This document shows positions 10,586 through 19,508 of a stretch of DNA of 64,000 nt, in pieces. The stretch's first letter is position 1; each line of letters opens with the position of its first letter. The stretch spans positions 620,001 through 684,000 of the forward strand of contig NZ_CP024902.1 of NCBI RefSeq assembly GCF_003330765.1, given 5' to 3'. A model generated the notes under the pieces. It did not search any database, was not told the DNA's origin, and saw only the letters and a program-made list of their open reading frames with translations. The stretch comes from Burkholderia pyrrocinia. GTDB taxonomy: Bacteria > Pseudomonadota > Gammaproteobacteria > Burkholderiales > Burkholderiaceae. A program made the position numbers and the translations under genes.

Positions 10586-10601
10586 TAGACGAATTCGTCT
10601 A
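10586..10601. repeat. Perfect 16-base palindrome, possible operator
   Basis: TAGACGAATTCGTCTA is an exact inverted repeat in the AT-rich intergenic region after mtgA. It has no T-run after it, so it does not look like a terminator. A dimeric regulator site is possible, but no regulator gene is adjacent. Confidence 0.4.
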
Positions 10602-10814
10602 TTTCGCTTTGCTGAGCAATGCCGGCGGCCGCGCGATTTTGTTTGCCGATATGGCACGAAATTCGCGCTTTTTTAGTATTCCCGGATAAACGCGAAAGCC
10701 GGTGAAAGGCACGTGAAATGCAATGTTTCGCGAATCGCAGCATTCCTGAAAGGTGTGCGCTGCACCGGCCGCCGGCCAAATATTTCAAAATTTTTCAAAG
10801 CCGACGGGCTCGCG

Positions 10815-10820
10815 TATATT
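10815..10820 (+). promoter_or_regulatory. Candidate -10 element for the S10 lipoprotein gene
   Basis: TATATT lies 94 bases before the start codon. TTTCAA sits 16 bases upstream of it as a poor -35. This is a weak prediction based only on sequence resemblance. Confidence 0.3.
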
Positions 10821-10913
10821 GGCCAGCGCCTCGGCTTATCGGCCGCAATCGAGGCGGGGGGCGGCTTATCCGGCTGCTCGACACAAAAAACTTCCGAGAG
10901 AAGGAAAGCAACG

Positions 10914-12524
10914 ATGCCAGCGAGCAAAGCGAAGCTGTTGTTGGGGGTTGTGTTCTCTTCGCTGATTCTGACGGCCTGCAACGACGACGTGACGTCGTCC
11001 GCTGCCGCAAGCGCCGACAACTCAGCCGATCCCGCCAGCCAGGTGGACAGGGCGTACAACGATCCCAACAGTTATTCGTCGAGCGCGACCGCGTCGCTCG
11101 ACGCGTCCGCCGCGGTCGAAAAGGCCGCCGTCACGCATCACCAGATCACGCTGAACGGCAAGACGATCCGTTACACGGCCACGGCCGGCCACCTCGTCGC
11201 GCGCAATCCGCAGACAGGCGCGCCCGAAGCGTCGTTCTTCTACGTCGCCTACACGGCCGACAACCAGCCGGCGGCGAAGCGGCCCGTCACATTCCTGTAC
11301 AACGGCGGCCCCGGCTCGGCATCGGTGTGGCTGCACCTCGGCTCGTTCGGCCCGAGGCGGATCCAGACGGGCGACCCGAACGCGAACACGTCGACGTTCC
11401 CGTTCGTCGACAACCAGGAAAGCCTGCTCGACACGACCGACCTCGTGTTCGTCGATGCGATCGGCACCGGCTTCTCCGAAGCGATTGCGCCGAACACGAA
11501 CCAGTCGTTCTGGGGCGTTGACCAGGACGGCGGCGCGTTCCGCGATTTCGTGGTCCGCTACCTGGCCGTGAACCAGCGCAACGATTCGCCGAAATACCTG
11601 TTCGGCGAGTCGTACGGCACGCCGCGCACCGACGTGCTCGCGAACCTGCTCGAGACGGCCGGCGTGAAGCTCGCCGGCATCGTGCTGCAGTCGTCGATCC
11701 TGAACTACAACACGAACTGCGACATGGCGAGCGACTATGTCGGCAACTCGAACAACGGGTCGAGCCCGGTGAGCTGCGCGGGCTTCGTGCCGTCCTACGG
11801 GACCGTCGGCGCGTACTACCAGCTCGACAATCCGAACCCGTCGGACCTGCCGCAGTATGCGGACCAGATGCGCCTGCTGACGGCCGGCAGCTACGCGCCT
11901 GCCGTGAACGCGTACCTGGCGAGCCACACGCCGCCGCCGCCGAATCTCGTCACGACGATGGCGAGCTCGACCGGCGTGAAGCAGGCGCTGTGGAACGCGA
12001 ACTTCAACGTGATCCCGACCTTCTTCGACAACAGCTTCCAGCTGTCGCTGATCCCGGGCACGCTGATCGGCCGCTACGACGCGCGCGTGAACGTGCCGGT
12101 ATCGAGCCCGCTTGCGTCGGACGGCGACCCGTCGAGCACGTTCATCACGCAGCCGTTCACCGACACGATCGGCCGCTACCTGCCGAACGAGCTGAAGTAC
12201 ACCGCGCAGACGGCCTATTCGTTGAGCAGCAATGCGATCAACACGTGGGACTGGACGCACGACGGCCTCGCGATGCCCGACACGATCCCCGATCTCGCCG
12301 CGGCGCTGACGCTGAATCCGTCGCTGAAGGTGCTGTCGCTGAACGGGTATCACGACATCGCGACGCCGTTCTACCAGACCGAGCTCGACCTCGCGCGGCT
12401 CGGGACGCAGCCGAACCTGACGATCAAGGACTATCAGGGCGGACACATGGTCTATCTCGACGATACGTCGCGTCCGCAGGAGAAAGCCGACCTCGTGACC
12501 TTCTACAACGCGGCCGCGCACTGA
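10914..12524 (+). CDS. Peptidase S10 (serine carboxypeptidase)-like lipoprotein
   Basis: The 536-residue protein begins with a lipoprotein signal ending LILTAC (Cys22), so it should be lipid-anchored in the envelope. The rest matches the serine carboxypeptidase fold: LYNGGPGSASVWLHLGSFGP near residue 130 forms the oxyanion region, FGESYGTPRTDVLANLL carries the nucleophile serine, LNGYHDIATPF the probable aspartate and GGHMVYLDD the probable histidine. All triad positions look intact. An alternative upstream start is unlikely because the lipobox fits the ATG at 10914. It is followed by an exported EF-hand protein 84 bases downstream. Substrate and biological role are unknown. Confidence 0.88.
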   Translation: MPASKAKLLLGVVFSSLILTACNDDVTSSAAASADNSADPASQVDRAYNDPNSYSSSATASLDASAAVEKAAVTHHQITLNGKTIRYTATAGHLVARNPQTGAPEASFFYVAYTADNQPAAKRPVTFLYNGGPGSASVWLHLGSFGPRRIQTGDPNANTSTFPFVDNQESLLDTTDLVFVDAIGTGFSEAIAPNTNQSFWGVDQDGGAFRDFVVRYLAVNQRNDSPKYLFGESYGTPRTDVLANLLETAGVKLAGIVLQSSILNYNTNCDMASDYVGNSNNGSSPVSCAGFVPSYGTVGAYYQLDNPNPSDLPQYADQMRLLTAGSYAPAVNAYLASHTPPPPNLVTTMASSTGVKQALWNANFNVIPTFFDNSFQLSLIPGTLIGRYDARVNVPVSSPLASDGDPSSTFITQPFTDTIGRYLPNELKYTAQTAYSLSSNAINTWDWTHDGLAMPDTIPDLAAALTLNPSLKVLSLNGYHDIATPFYQTELDLARLGTQPNLTIKDYQGGHMVYLDDTSRPQEKADLVTFYNAAAH

Positions 12525-12608
12525 TGCGATGCGCGAGGCCGGCGACGGGCGCCCCCGGTGGCGCCGCTCGCCGGCCGTCGACGACCTCATTCCAGACTGG
12601 AGCCTGAT

Positions 12609-13007
12609 ATGAAGAATCGTTTCATCGTCGTTGCCGCGGCGCTCGCATGCGCCGGCGCCGCAGCATCCGTATCCGCGTTCGCGCAGGCGAGCGATGCCGC
12701 CGCACCGGCGCGCGCGCGCCAGGCGCAACTCGGCGATCCGTACGTGCCGCCGGCCGCGCGCAAGCCGACCGCCGGCACGCAGACGACGGGCGCCGCGCTG
12801 CATGCGCAGGTGGTGCGCAAGCTCGCGGGGCAGTTCAACGCGGCCGATACGCAGAGCACGGGTTCGATCACCGAGGCGCAGGCGCGCGCGGCCGGCCTCG
12901 GCTATGTCGCGAACCACTTCCGGCAGATCGACTCGGGCGGCAACGGCCGTGTGTCGTTCGCCGACGTGCAGCGCTACATGCAGGCACGCAGCACGAGCCA
13001 GCAGTAA
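12609..13007 (+). CDS. Exported EF-hand domain protein
   Basis: This 132-residue protein has a Sec signal peptide (MKNRFIVVAAALACAGAAAS, predicted cleavage near AFA-QA). The mature part holds two EF-hand-like loops, FNAADTQSTGSITEAQARA around residue 80 and QIDSGGNGRVSFADVQRYM near 110, which have Asp/Ser/Gly at calcium-coordinating positions. The first loop is imperfect, so calcium binding is likely only for the second. Small proteins of this type are common in Burkholderia; the function is unknown. A strong terminator follows 20 bases after its stop. Confidence 0.85.
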   Translation: MKNRFIVVAAALACAGAAASVSAFAQASDAAAPARARQAQLGDPYVPPAARKPTAGTQTTGAALHAQVVRKLAGQFNAADTQSTGSITEAQARAAGLGYVANHFRQIDSGGNGRVSFADVQRYMQARSTSQQ

Positions 13008-13027
13008 GCGCGACGCGTTGTGAACAA

Positions 13028-13067
13028 ACGGGGGCGGAACCCGCGGCGCAGCGGGTTCCGCCCCCGT
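13028..13067 (+). terminator. Long GC-rich hairpin after the EF-hand gene
   Basis: A perfect 17-base stem (13028-13044 with 13051-13067) encloses a six-base loop. There is no clear T-run after it, so it may act as an RNA 3' stabiliser or a weak terminator. It separates the S10/EF-hand pair from the sugar operon. Confidence 0.6.
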
Positions 13068-13146
13068 GCACATGGCGCCGCCGTTGCGTCGCGCCGCGCG
13101 GGCGCCTTCTGTTGAATTCTCATTATCTGGGCAACGCATTCAAATA

Positions 13147-13175
13147 TTGGAGACGAGTGCGTGCGCTCCTACAAT
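13147..13175 (+). promoter_or_regulatory. Sigma70-type promoter of the dgo/ara operon
   Basis: TTGGAG at 13147-13152 and TACAAT at 13170-13175 are separated by exactly 17 bases. It is the best -35/-10 pair in the gap and points into the IclR-dgoK-dgoA operon. Confidence 0.6.
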
Positions 13176-13357
13176 CCGAAGCACATCGACAGCTTCGGAC
13201 CCACGCATCGCGCGGCGCCCGACGCACACGGAGACACATTCCATGAAGTTTGCCGGGCGCTTTCCTCGGTGCATCGACCGCCGCTTCGCCGCGACCCCGG
13301 ACGCAGTTCCGGCGCCGTGCGAGCGGCTTCACCGATTCCGTTGAAGAAGCCCGCTCC

Positions 13358-14257
13358 ATGACCAAGATGCCTGTATCCCTTGCCCTCGACGCCCGGCGCC
13401 CGACGCCGGACGATGCGTCGCTGACCGACAGCATCGGCGCGACCAGCACGCCGCTCGATCTCGCCGCGCAGCAGGCCGGCACGCAGACGCTGCTGCGCGG
13501 TCTCGCGATCCTCGAGGCGATCGCGAACGGCGCGCGCGACATGCGCGCGATCGGCGCGGCGCTCGGCACGACGCGCAGCACGACGCACCGCCTCGTCAGC
13601 AGCCTCGTGCAGGCGCGTTACCTGCGCCAGGTGCAGGGCGGCTACCTGCTCGGCCCGAAGCTGATCGAGCTCGGCACGATCGCGCTCGAGCAGATGCCGC
13701 TCACCGCGGTGGCGCGGCCGCATCTCGAAGCGCTCGCGGAAGCGACGCTCGACACGATCCATCTCGGCGTGCGCGACGGTGACGACGTGCTGTACATCGA
13801 CAAGATTCCCGGCACGCGCGGCCTGGAGATGCGCTCGCGCGTCGGCCACCGGATGCCGCTCGCATCGACGGGCATCGGCAAGGCGATGATGCTCGACCTC
13901 GATCCCGACCTGTGGCGCTCGCTGTTCGAGGCCGCGCGGCGCGCGCTGGCCGGCGTCAATTTCAAGCCCGACAACCGGCCCGAGACGAGCGCGTTCCTGC
14001 AGCGCATGGCCCATTACGCGGCCGGCGGCTATACGTTCGACCTCGAGGAAAACGAGGCGTCGATCCGCTGCGTGGCCGCGCCGATCCGCGACGCATCGGG
14101 CGCGGTCGTCGCGGCCGTGTCGGTCGCGAGCACGATTCCGTACATGCCGCACGACCGGATGGACGAACTGATTCCGCTCGTGCAGCGCGAAGCGCGAGCC
14201 ATTTCCGCGGAACTGGGCTGGAGCCCGCCGCAGGGTACCCGCAGGATCAAACGATGA
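13358..14257 (+). CDS. IclR-family transcriptional regulator of the sugar operon
   Basis: The 299-residue protein has a 35-residue N-terminal extension, a winged helix-turn-helix (TLLRGLAILEAIANGARDM then ALGTTRSTTHRLVSSLVQA, about residues 42-90) and a C-terminal IclR effector domain with GHRMPLASTGIGKAM and the conserved SVASTIPYM region. Its stop overlaps the dgoK start (ATGA), so it is the first gene of the operon it probably controls. The effector is likely a sugar acid or deoxy-keto-sugar acid by context. An upstream in-frame start (13250) exists, but the promoter position and homology favour the ATG at 13358. Confidence 0.9.
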   Translation: MTKMPVSLALDARRPTPDDASLTDSIGATSTPLDLAAQQAGTQTLLRGLAILEAIANGARDMRAIGAALGTTRSTTHRLVSSLVQARYLRQVQGGYLLGPKLIELGTIALEQMPLTAVARPHLEALAEATLDTIHLGVRDGDDVLYIDKIPGTRGLEMRSRVGHRMPLASTGIGKAMMLDLDPDLWRSLFEAARRALAGVNFKPDNRPETSAFLQRMAHYAAGGYTFDLEENEASIRCVAAPIRDASGAVVAAVSVASTIPYMPHDRMDELIPLVQREARAISAELGWSPPQGTRRIKR

Positions 14258-15279
14258 CGATTTCGACCCGGCCCGTTCCGGATGCCAGTTCCGCCTCCCC
14301 GTCGCTGATCGCGCTCGACTGGGGCACGACGTCGCTGCGCGCGTATCTGTACGACGCGCATGGCGCGCTGATCGACACGCGCAGCCGCGCGGCGGGCGTC
14401 ATGCATGTGCCGGGTGGCGGCGCGCGCGCGTTCGACGCCGTGTTCGAGGAAGCGTGCGGCGACTGGCTCGACCGTACGCCCGGGTTGCCGGTGCTCGCCG
14501 CCGGGATGGTCGGCAGTGCGCAGGGCTGGCGCGAGGCGCCGTACGTCGCGGTGCCGGCCGGCGCCGACGCGCTCGTCGCGGGCCTTATCACGGTGACGAC
14601 GTCGCGCGGCACGACGGTATCGATCGTGCCGGGCGTGATCGCGACGGGCGAATTGCCCGACGTGATGCGCGGCGAAGAAACGCAGATATTCGGTGCACTC
14701 GCAGGCGATCCCACGCTTGGCACCGATCGTTCAGGGGTACTGATCGGCTTGCCGGGCACCCACGCGAAATGGGCGTGGGTGAGGGGTGGGCTGATCGAGC
14801 GCTTCCAGACGTTCATGACGGGCGAGCTGTTCGCAGTGCTGCGCGACCACACGATCCTCGGCCGCACGATGCGCGCGGGCGCGTCGCCCGACCGCGCGGC
14901 GTTCATGCGCGGCGTGTCGGTCGCGCGCGGCGCGCAGCGCACCGGGCTGCTCGCGACGATCTTCAGCACCCGCACGCTCGGCCTGACCGACCGGCTCGCG
15001 CCTGATGCGCAGGGCGACTACCTGTCCGGCCTGCTGATCGGCCATGAGCTCAACGCGCTCGACGCGATGCTCGCGGAGCGCGGCATCGCGCTCGCGAACC
15101 AGCCGCTGCTGCTGATCGGCGACGACGGCCTGTGCACGCGCTACGTCGACGCGCTCCACGAATTCGGCCACACGCACGCGCAGGTCGTCGCGCATGCGAC
15201 CGAGCGCGGCCTGTGGCGGATCGCATCGCGCGCCGGGCTCGTGCGCGCGGACGGCGAGCCTGCCTTCGCCGACCAATGA
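14254..15279 (+). CDS. dgoK: 2-dehydro-3-deoxygalactonokinase
   Basis: DgoK phosphorylates 2-keto-3-deoxygalactonate, the kinase step of the De Ley-Doudoroff galactose pathway. The 341-residue protein has IALDWGTTSLRAYLYD near residue 18 (sugar-kinase phosphate loop), VLAAGMVGSAQGW near 80, MRGEETQIFGAL near 140, and GLPGTHAKWAWV near 165. The family is about 290-330 residues, so the length is slightly above normal due to an N-terminal Ser/Ala-rich stretch. It is coupled to the regulator upstream and followed by the aldolase for its product. Confidence 0.95.
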   Translation: MTISTRPVPDASSASPSLIALDWGTTSLRAYLYDAHGALIDTRSRAAGVMHVPGGGARAFDAVFEEACGDWLDRTPGLPVLAAGMVGSAQGWREAPYVAVPAGADALVAGLITVTTSRGTTVSIVPGVIATGELPDVMRGEETQIFGALAGDPTLGTDRSGVLIGLPGTHAKWAWVRGGLIERFQTFMTGELFAVLRDHTILGRTMRAGASPDRAAFMRGVSVARGAQRTGLLATIFSTRTLGLTDRLAPDAQGDYLSGLLIGHELNALDAMLAERGIALANQPLLLIGDDGLCTRYVDALHEFGHTHAQVVAHATERGLWRIASRAGLVRADGEPAFADQ

Positions 15280-15302
15280 ACCGATTGCAGAGGAACCCTG
15301 TC

Positions 15303-15980
15303 ATGCCGTCCGACCTTACGTTGCCCGCACCGTACACGCCCCACGCCGCACTGATGCGAGCGTTCGATGCGTGCCCGCTGATCGCGATCCTGCGCGGGAT
15401 CACGCCAGCCGAAGCGGCCGATCACGGCCATGCGCTTTACGAAGCCGGCTTCCGGATCGTCGAGGTGCCGCTCAACTCGCCGGATCCGTTCGGCAGCATC
15501 GCGGCGTTGCGACGCGCGCTGCCCGACGACGCGATCGTCGGCGCGGGCACCGTGCTGCGCGCCGAGTATGTCGATCGCGTGCAGGACGCGGGCGGCGCGC
15601 TGATCGTGATGCCGCACAGCGACGCGGCCGTGATCCGCCGTGCACGCGAGCGCGGCCTCGCGAGCGCACCGGGCGTCGCGACGCCGACCGAAGCGTTCTC
15701 GGCGCTCGCGAACAGCGCCGACGTGCTGAAGATGTTCCCGGCCGAGCAGCTAGGCCTGCCCGTCGTGAAGGCGTGGCGCGCGGTGATCGACCGCGCGGTG
15801 CCGCTGATTCCGGTCGGCGGAATCTCGCCCGACAACATGCAGCCATTCCTCGCGGCCGGCGCGAACGGTTTCGGGCTCGGCTCGGCGCTATACCGGCCCG
15901 GCCAGCCGGCCGACGCGACCGCGGCGAACGCGCGCGCGTTCCAGGCCGGATTGCGCGTCGCGCGCGGCGGAGCCGCATGA
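15303..15980 (+). CDS. dgoA: 2-dehydro-3-deoxy-6-phosphogalactonate aldolase
   Basis: DgoA cleaves KDPGal to pyruvate and glyceraldehyde-3-phosphate. The 225-residue protein is a class I KDPG-type aldolase: CPLIAILRGITPAEA near residue 20, GAGTVLRAEYVD near 78 and DVLKMFPAEQLG near 140 with the Schiff-base lysine, then PVGGISPDNM. An earlier ATG at 15276 overlapping the dgoK stop would add nine residues; AGAGGAAC just before 15303 favours the later start. It is a paralogue of eda at 61854. Its stop overlaps the next start as ATGA. Confidence 0.94.
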   Translation: MPSDLTLPAPYTPHAALMRAFDACPLIAILRGITPAEAADHGHALYEAGFRIVEVPLNSPDPFGSIAALRRALPDDAIVGAGTVLRAEYVDRVQDAGGALIVMPHSDAAVIRRARERGLASAPGVATPTEAFSALANSADVLKMFPAEQLGLPVVKAWRAVIDRAVPLIPVGGISPDNMQPFLAAGANGFGLGSALYRPGQPADATAANARAFQAGLRVARGGAA

Positions 15981-16759
15981 TGGGCCGCCTCGCGGGCAAG
16001 GTCGCGATGGTGACGGGCGCGGGCCGCGGCATCGGCGCCGCGATCGCCCGTGCGTTCGTTCGCGAGGGCGCGGCCGTCGCGCTCGTCGATCTCGACTTCC
16101 CGCAGGCGCAGCACACGGCCGCCGCGATTGCGCACGACACCGACGGCGCGCGTGTGCTGCCGCTGCACGCGGACGTCGCGCGGCAGGATGCGGTGCGCGA
16201 TGCGCTCGCGCAGACCGAGGCGGCATTCGGCCCGCTCGACGTACTCGTGAACAACGCGGGCATCAACGTGTTCGCCGATCCGCTGACGATGACCGACGAC
16301 GACTGGCGCCGCTGCTTCGCGGTCGACCTCGACGGCGTGTGGCACGGCTGCCGCGCGGCGCTGGAGGGCATGGTCGAGCGCGGCCGCGGCAGCATCGTGA
16401 ACATCGCGTCGACACACGCGTTCCGGATCATCCCGGGCTGCTTTCCATACCCGGTCGCGAAGCACGGCGTGCTGGGCCTCACGCGCGCGCTCGGCATCGA
16501 ATACGCGGCGCGCAACGTACGCGTGAACGCGATCGCGCCGGGCTACATCGAGACGCAGCTCACGCGCGACTGGTGGGACGCGCAGCCCGATCCGGCCGCC
16601 GCGCGCGCCGAGACGCTCGCGCTGCAGCCGATGAAGCGGATCGGCCGGCCCGACGAGGTCGCGATGACGGCCGTGTTTCTGGCGTCCGACGAGGCGCCGT
16701 TCATCAATGCTGCGTGCATCACCGTCGACGGCGGGCGCGCGGCGCTGTATCACGACTGA
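15977..16759 (+). CDS. Short-chain dehydrogenase, probable sugar 1-dehydrogenase
   Basis: The 260-residue protein is a classical SDR: VTGAGRGIGAAIARAF (cofactor loop), ALVDLDF after beta-2 with an aspartate that favours NAD, NNAGIN, the catalytic serine in NIASTHAF and YPVAK with the catalytic Tyr/Lys. Context (ATGA overlap with dgoA, followed by the sugar importer) suggests oxidation of a pyranose such as galactose, arabinose or fucose. A second SDR lies at 20552, and I cannot say which of the two acts on the imported sugar. Confidence 0.87.
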   Translation: MMGRLAGKVAMVTGAGRGIGAAIARAFVREGAAVALVDLDFPQAQHTAAAIAHDTDGARVLPLHADVARQDAVRDALAQTEAAFGPLDVLVNNAGINVFADPLTMTDDDWRRCFAVDLDGVWHGCRAALEGMVERGRGSIVNIASTHAFRIIPGCFPYPVAKHGVLGLTRALGIEYAARNVRVNAIAPGYIETQLTRDWWDAQPDPAAARAETLALQPMKRIGRPDEVAMTAVFLASDEAPFINAACITVDGGRAALYHD

Positions 16760-16861
16760 CGCAACGATTCGAAAGACCGCACGTGCGACGGCCGCGCGCA
16801 CGCTGCGTCGAAACCAACAAGCGGCTGCATCCTGTTCGATGAAGACAAGGAGACACTGGAG

Positions 16862-17857
16862 ATGAAACGCAGAACGTTCGTAACGCTGGCCGCCGCGGCA
16901 GCGGTGGTAATGGGAAGCCCGGTTGTGCACGCGGCCGACCCGGTCAAGATCGGCTTTCTGGTGAAGCAGCCGGAAGAGCCGTGGTTCCAGGACGAGTGGA
17001 AGTTCGCCGAGATGGCGGCGAAGGACAAGGGCTTCACGCTCGTGAAGATCGGCGCGCCGTCGGGCGAGAAGGTGATGAGCGCGATCGACAACCTGTCCGC
17101 GCAGAAGGTGCAGGGCTTCATCATCTGCACGCCCGACGTGAAGCTCGGGCCGGGCATCGTCGCGAAGGCGAAATCGCACAACCTGAAGATGATGACGGTC
17201 GACGATCGCCTCGTCGACGGCGCGGGCAAGCCGATCGAGTCGGTGCCGCACATGGGGATCTCCGCGTACAACATCGGCAAGCAGGTCGGCGATGGCATCG
17301 CGGCCGAGATCAAGAAGCGCGGCTGGAACATGAAGGACGTCGGCGCGATCGACATCACCTACGAGCAGCTGCCGACCGCGCACGACCGCACGAGCGGCGC
17401 GACCGACGCGCTGGTGGCTGCCGGCTTTCCGAAGGCGAACGTGATCGCGGCGCCGCAGGCGAAGACCGACACCGAAAACGCGTTCAACGCGGCGAACATC
17501 GCGCTCACGAAGAACCCGCAGTTCAAGCACTGGGTCGCGTACGGCCTGAACGACGAGGCCGTGCTCGGCGCGGTGCGCGCGGCCGAAGGGCGAGGCTTCA
17601 AGTCGGACAACATGATCGGCATCGGCATCGGCGGTTCCGATTCGGCGCTGAGCGAGTTCAAGAAGCCGCAGCCGACGGGCTTCTACGGCACCGTGATCAT
17701 CAGCCCGAAACGCCACGGCGAGGAAACCTCGGACCTGATGTACGCGTGGATCACGCAGGGCAAGGCACCGCCGGCGCTGACGCTGACGACGGGCATGCTC
17801 GCGACGCGCGACAACGTGTCGAAGGTGCGCGAGGAGATGGGGCTCGCGTCGAAGTAA
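16862..17857 (+). CDS. araF: L-arabinose-type periplasmic sugar-binding protein
   Basis: AraF delivers the sugar to the AraGH importer. The 331-residue protein has a Sec signal ([20 protein letters not shown], cleavage near HA-A) and the mature start [20 protein letters not shown], which is nearly the E. coli AraF sequence; [17 protein letters not shown] and [15 protein letters not shown] also match that protein. AraF of E. coli binds L-arabinose, D-galactose and D-fucose, consistent with the galactonate enzymes upstream. The ribosome binding site AAGGAGAC precedes the ATG. A 102-base gap from the SDR leaves room for an internal promoter. Confidence 0.95.
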   Translation: MKRRTFVTLAAAAAVVMGSPVVHAADPVKIGFLVKQPEEPWFQDEWKFAEMAAKDKGFTLVKIGAPSGEKVMSAIDNLSAQKVQGFIICTPDVKLGPGIVAKAKSHNLKMMTVDDRLVDGAGKPIESVPHMGISAYNIGKQVGDGIAAEIKKRGWNMKDVGAIDITYEQLPTAHDRTSGATDALVAAGFPKANVIAAPQAKTDTENAFNAANIALTKNPQFKHWVAYGLNDEAVLGAVRAAEGRGFKSDNMIGIGIGGSDSALSEFKKPQPTGFYGTVIISPKRHGEETSDLMYAWITQGKAPPALTLTTGMLATRDNVSKVREEMGLASK

Positions 17858-17925
17858 GCGGCCCGCCGGCTGCCGCGGCGATGCGGCGGCCGGCGGTCGA
17901 TCGATTTCGGAAGTGGAGAGGCGAC

Positions 17926-19437
17926 GTGTCAGCGGCACTGCGTTTTGACAATATCGGCAAGGTATTTCCCGGCGTGCGCGCACTCGACGGCATTTCGTTC
18001 GACGTGCATGCGGGCGAGGTGCATGGCCTGATGGGCGAGAACGGCGCGGGCAAGTCGACGCTGCTGAAGATTCTCGGCGGCGAATACCAGCCCGATGCGG
18101 GCAGCGTGCTGGTCGACGGCCAGCCCGTGCAGTTCGCGAGTGCGGCGGCGTCGATCGCGGCCGGCATCGCGGTGATTCACCAGGAGCTGCAGTACGTGCC
18201 CGACCTGACGGTCGCGGAAAACCTGCTGCTCGGCCGCCTGCCGAACGCGTTCGGCTGGGTGAGGAAGCGCGAGGCGAAGCGCCACGTGCGCGAGCGGCTC
18301 GCCGCGATGGGCGTCGATCTCGATCCCGACGCGAGGCTCGGGCGGCTGTCGATCGCGCAGCGGCAGATGGTCGAGATCTGCAAGGCGCTGATGCGCAATG
18401 CGCGCGTGATCGCGCTCGACGAACCGACGAGCTCGCTGTCGCATCGCGAGACCGAGGTGCTGTTCAAGCTCGTCGACGACCTGCGCGCGCAGGGCCGTGC
18501 GCTGATCTACATCTCGCACCGGATGGACGAGATCTACCGGCTGTGCGATGCCTGCACGATCTTCCGTGACGGGCGCAAGATCGCGTCGCACACGTCGCTC
18601 GACGACGTGCCGCGCGAACGGCTCGTCGCCGAGATGGTCGGGCGCGAGATTTCGGACATCTACCATTACGCGCCGCGCGCGCTCGGCGACGTGCGGTTCT
18701 CCGCCGAAGGTGTCGACGGCCCGGCGCTGCGCGAACCCGCGAGCTTCGCGGTGCGCGCGGGCGAGATCGTCGGCTTCTTCGGCCTCGTCGGCGCGGGTCG
18801 CAGCGAGTTGATGCGGCTCGTGTACGGTGCGGACCGCCGGCGCGCGGGCGTGCTGACGCTCGACGGCGCGCGCATCGACGTGAAGCGCACCGGCGACGCG
18901 ATCCGCCACGGCATCGTGCTGTGCCCCGAGGACCGCAAGGAAGAAGGGATCATCGCGATCGCGTCGGTCGCGGAGAACATCAACATCAGTTGCCGCCGCC
19001 ATTCGCTGCGCGCGGGGCTCTTCATCGACCGCAAGACCGAAAGCGAAACGGCCGACCGCTTCATCCAGCGGCTGAAGATCAAGACGCCGAACCGGCGGCA
19101 GAAGATCCGCTTCCTGTCGGGCGGCAACCAGCAGAAGGCGATCCTGTCGCGCTGGCTCGCGGAACCCGACCTGAAGGTCGTGATCCTCGACGAGCCGACG
19201 CGCGGGATCGACGTCGGCGCGAAGCACGAGATCTACGACGTGATCTACCGGCTCGCGGAGCGCGGCTGCGCGATCGTGATGGTGTCGTCGGAGCTGCCGG
19301 AAGTGCTCGGTGTATCCGACCGCATCGTCGTGATGCGCGAAGGCCGGATCGCGGGCGAGCTGCCGCGCGAACAGGCGAACGAGCACGCGGTGCTGAACCT
19401 CGCGTTGCCGCAGACGAGCGCCGTGCAGGCCGCCTGA
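17926..19437 (+). CDS. araG: Sugar ABC importer ATPase, two fused nucleotide-binding domains
   Basis: AraG powers import by AraH. The 503-residue protein has two ABC domains. The first has Walker [15 protein letters not shown] near residue 42 and Walker [13 protein letters not shown] near 160. The second has a degenerate Walker A ([13 protein letters not shown], near 285), signature [11 protein letters not shown] near 395 and Walker [13 protein letters not shown] near 415. This split of one good and one degenerate ATP site is normal for the family. Start is GTG 17926 with GTGGAGAGG upstream. Confidence 0.96.
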   Translation: MSAALRFDNIGKVFPGVRALDGISFDVHAGEVHGLMGENGAGKSTLLKILGGEYQPDAGSVLVDGQPVQFASAAASIAAGIAVIHQELQYVPDLTVAENLLLGRLPNAFGWVRKREAKRHVRERLAAMGVDLDPDARLGRLSIAQRQMVEICKALMRNARVIALDEPTSSLSHRETEVLFKLVDDLRAQGRALIYISHRMDEIYRLCDACTIFRDGRKIASHTSLDDVPRERLVAEMVGREISDIYHYAPRALGDVRFSAEGVDGPALREPASFAVRAGEIVGFFGLVGAGRSELMRLVYGADRRRAGVLTLDGARIDVKRTGDAIRHGIVLCPEDRKEEGIIAIASVAENINISCRRHSLRAGLFIDRKTESETADRFIQRLKIKTPNRRQKIRFLSGGNQQKAILSRWLAEPDLKVVILDEPTRGIDVGAKHEIYDVIYRLAERGCAIVMVSSELPEVLGVSDRIVVMREGRIAGELPREQANEHAVLNLALPQTSAVQAA

Positions 19438-19508
19438 GACGGCGCAATGGGATTCGATTCGATCATGCGCGGCGTGGGCCGCGCGATGCAGGAGCAGGAG
19501 ACACAATC

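Larger units (their letters stand above)
10488..10913 (+). other. 426-base intergenic region before the S10 lipoprotein gene
   Basis: This stretch is visibly richer in A and T than its surroundings. It holds the 16-base palindrome at 10586-10601, a candidate -10 TATATT at 10815-10820 with only a weak -35 (TTTCAA), and the ribosome binding region GAGAAGGAAAGCAACG before the ATG at 10914. Reading frames through it have no family resemblance and look non-coding. Confidence 0.6.
13008..13357 (+). other. 350-base regulatory gap upstream of the sugar operon
   Basis: The gap contains the hairpin at 13028-13067 and the promoter at 13147-13175. The 180 bases between the -10 and the IclR ATG at 13358 form an unusually long leader or contain an alternative start; I see no recognisable riboswitch or coding sequence in it. 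Confidence 0.55.

Noticed and set aside
13045..13357. Riboswitch in the leader of the sugar operon
   Set aside because: No conserved riboswitch core was recognised, and the IclR regulator explains the control.
15437..17983. 848-codon minus-strand frame over dgoA, SDR and araF
   Set aside because: It is a shadow of three well-supported plus-strand genes.
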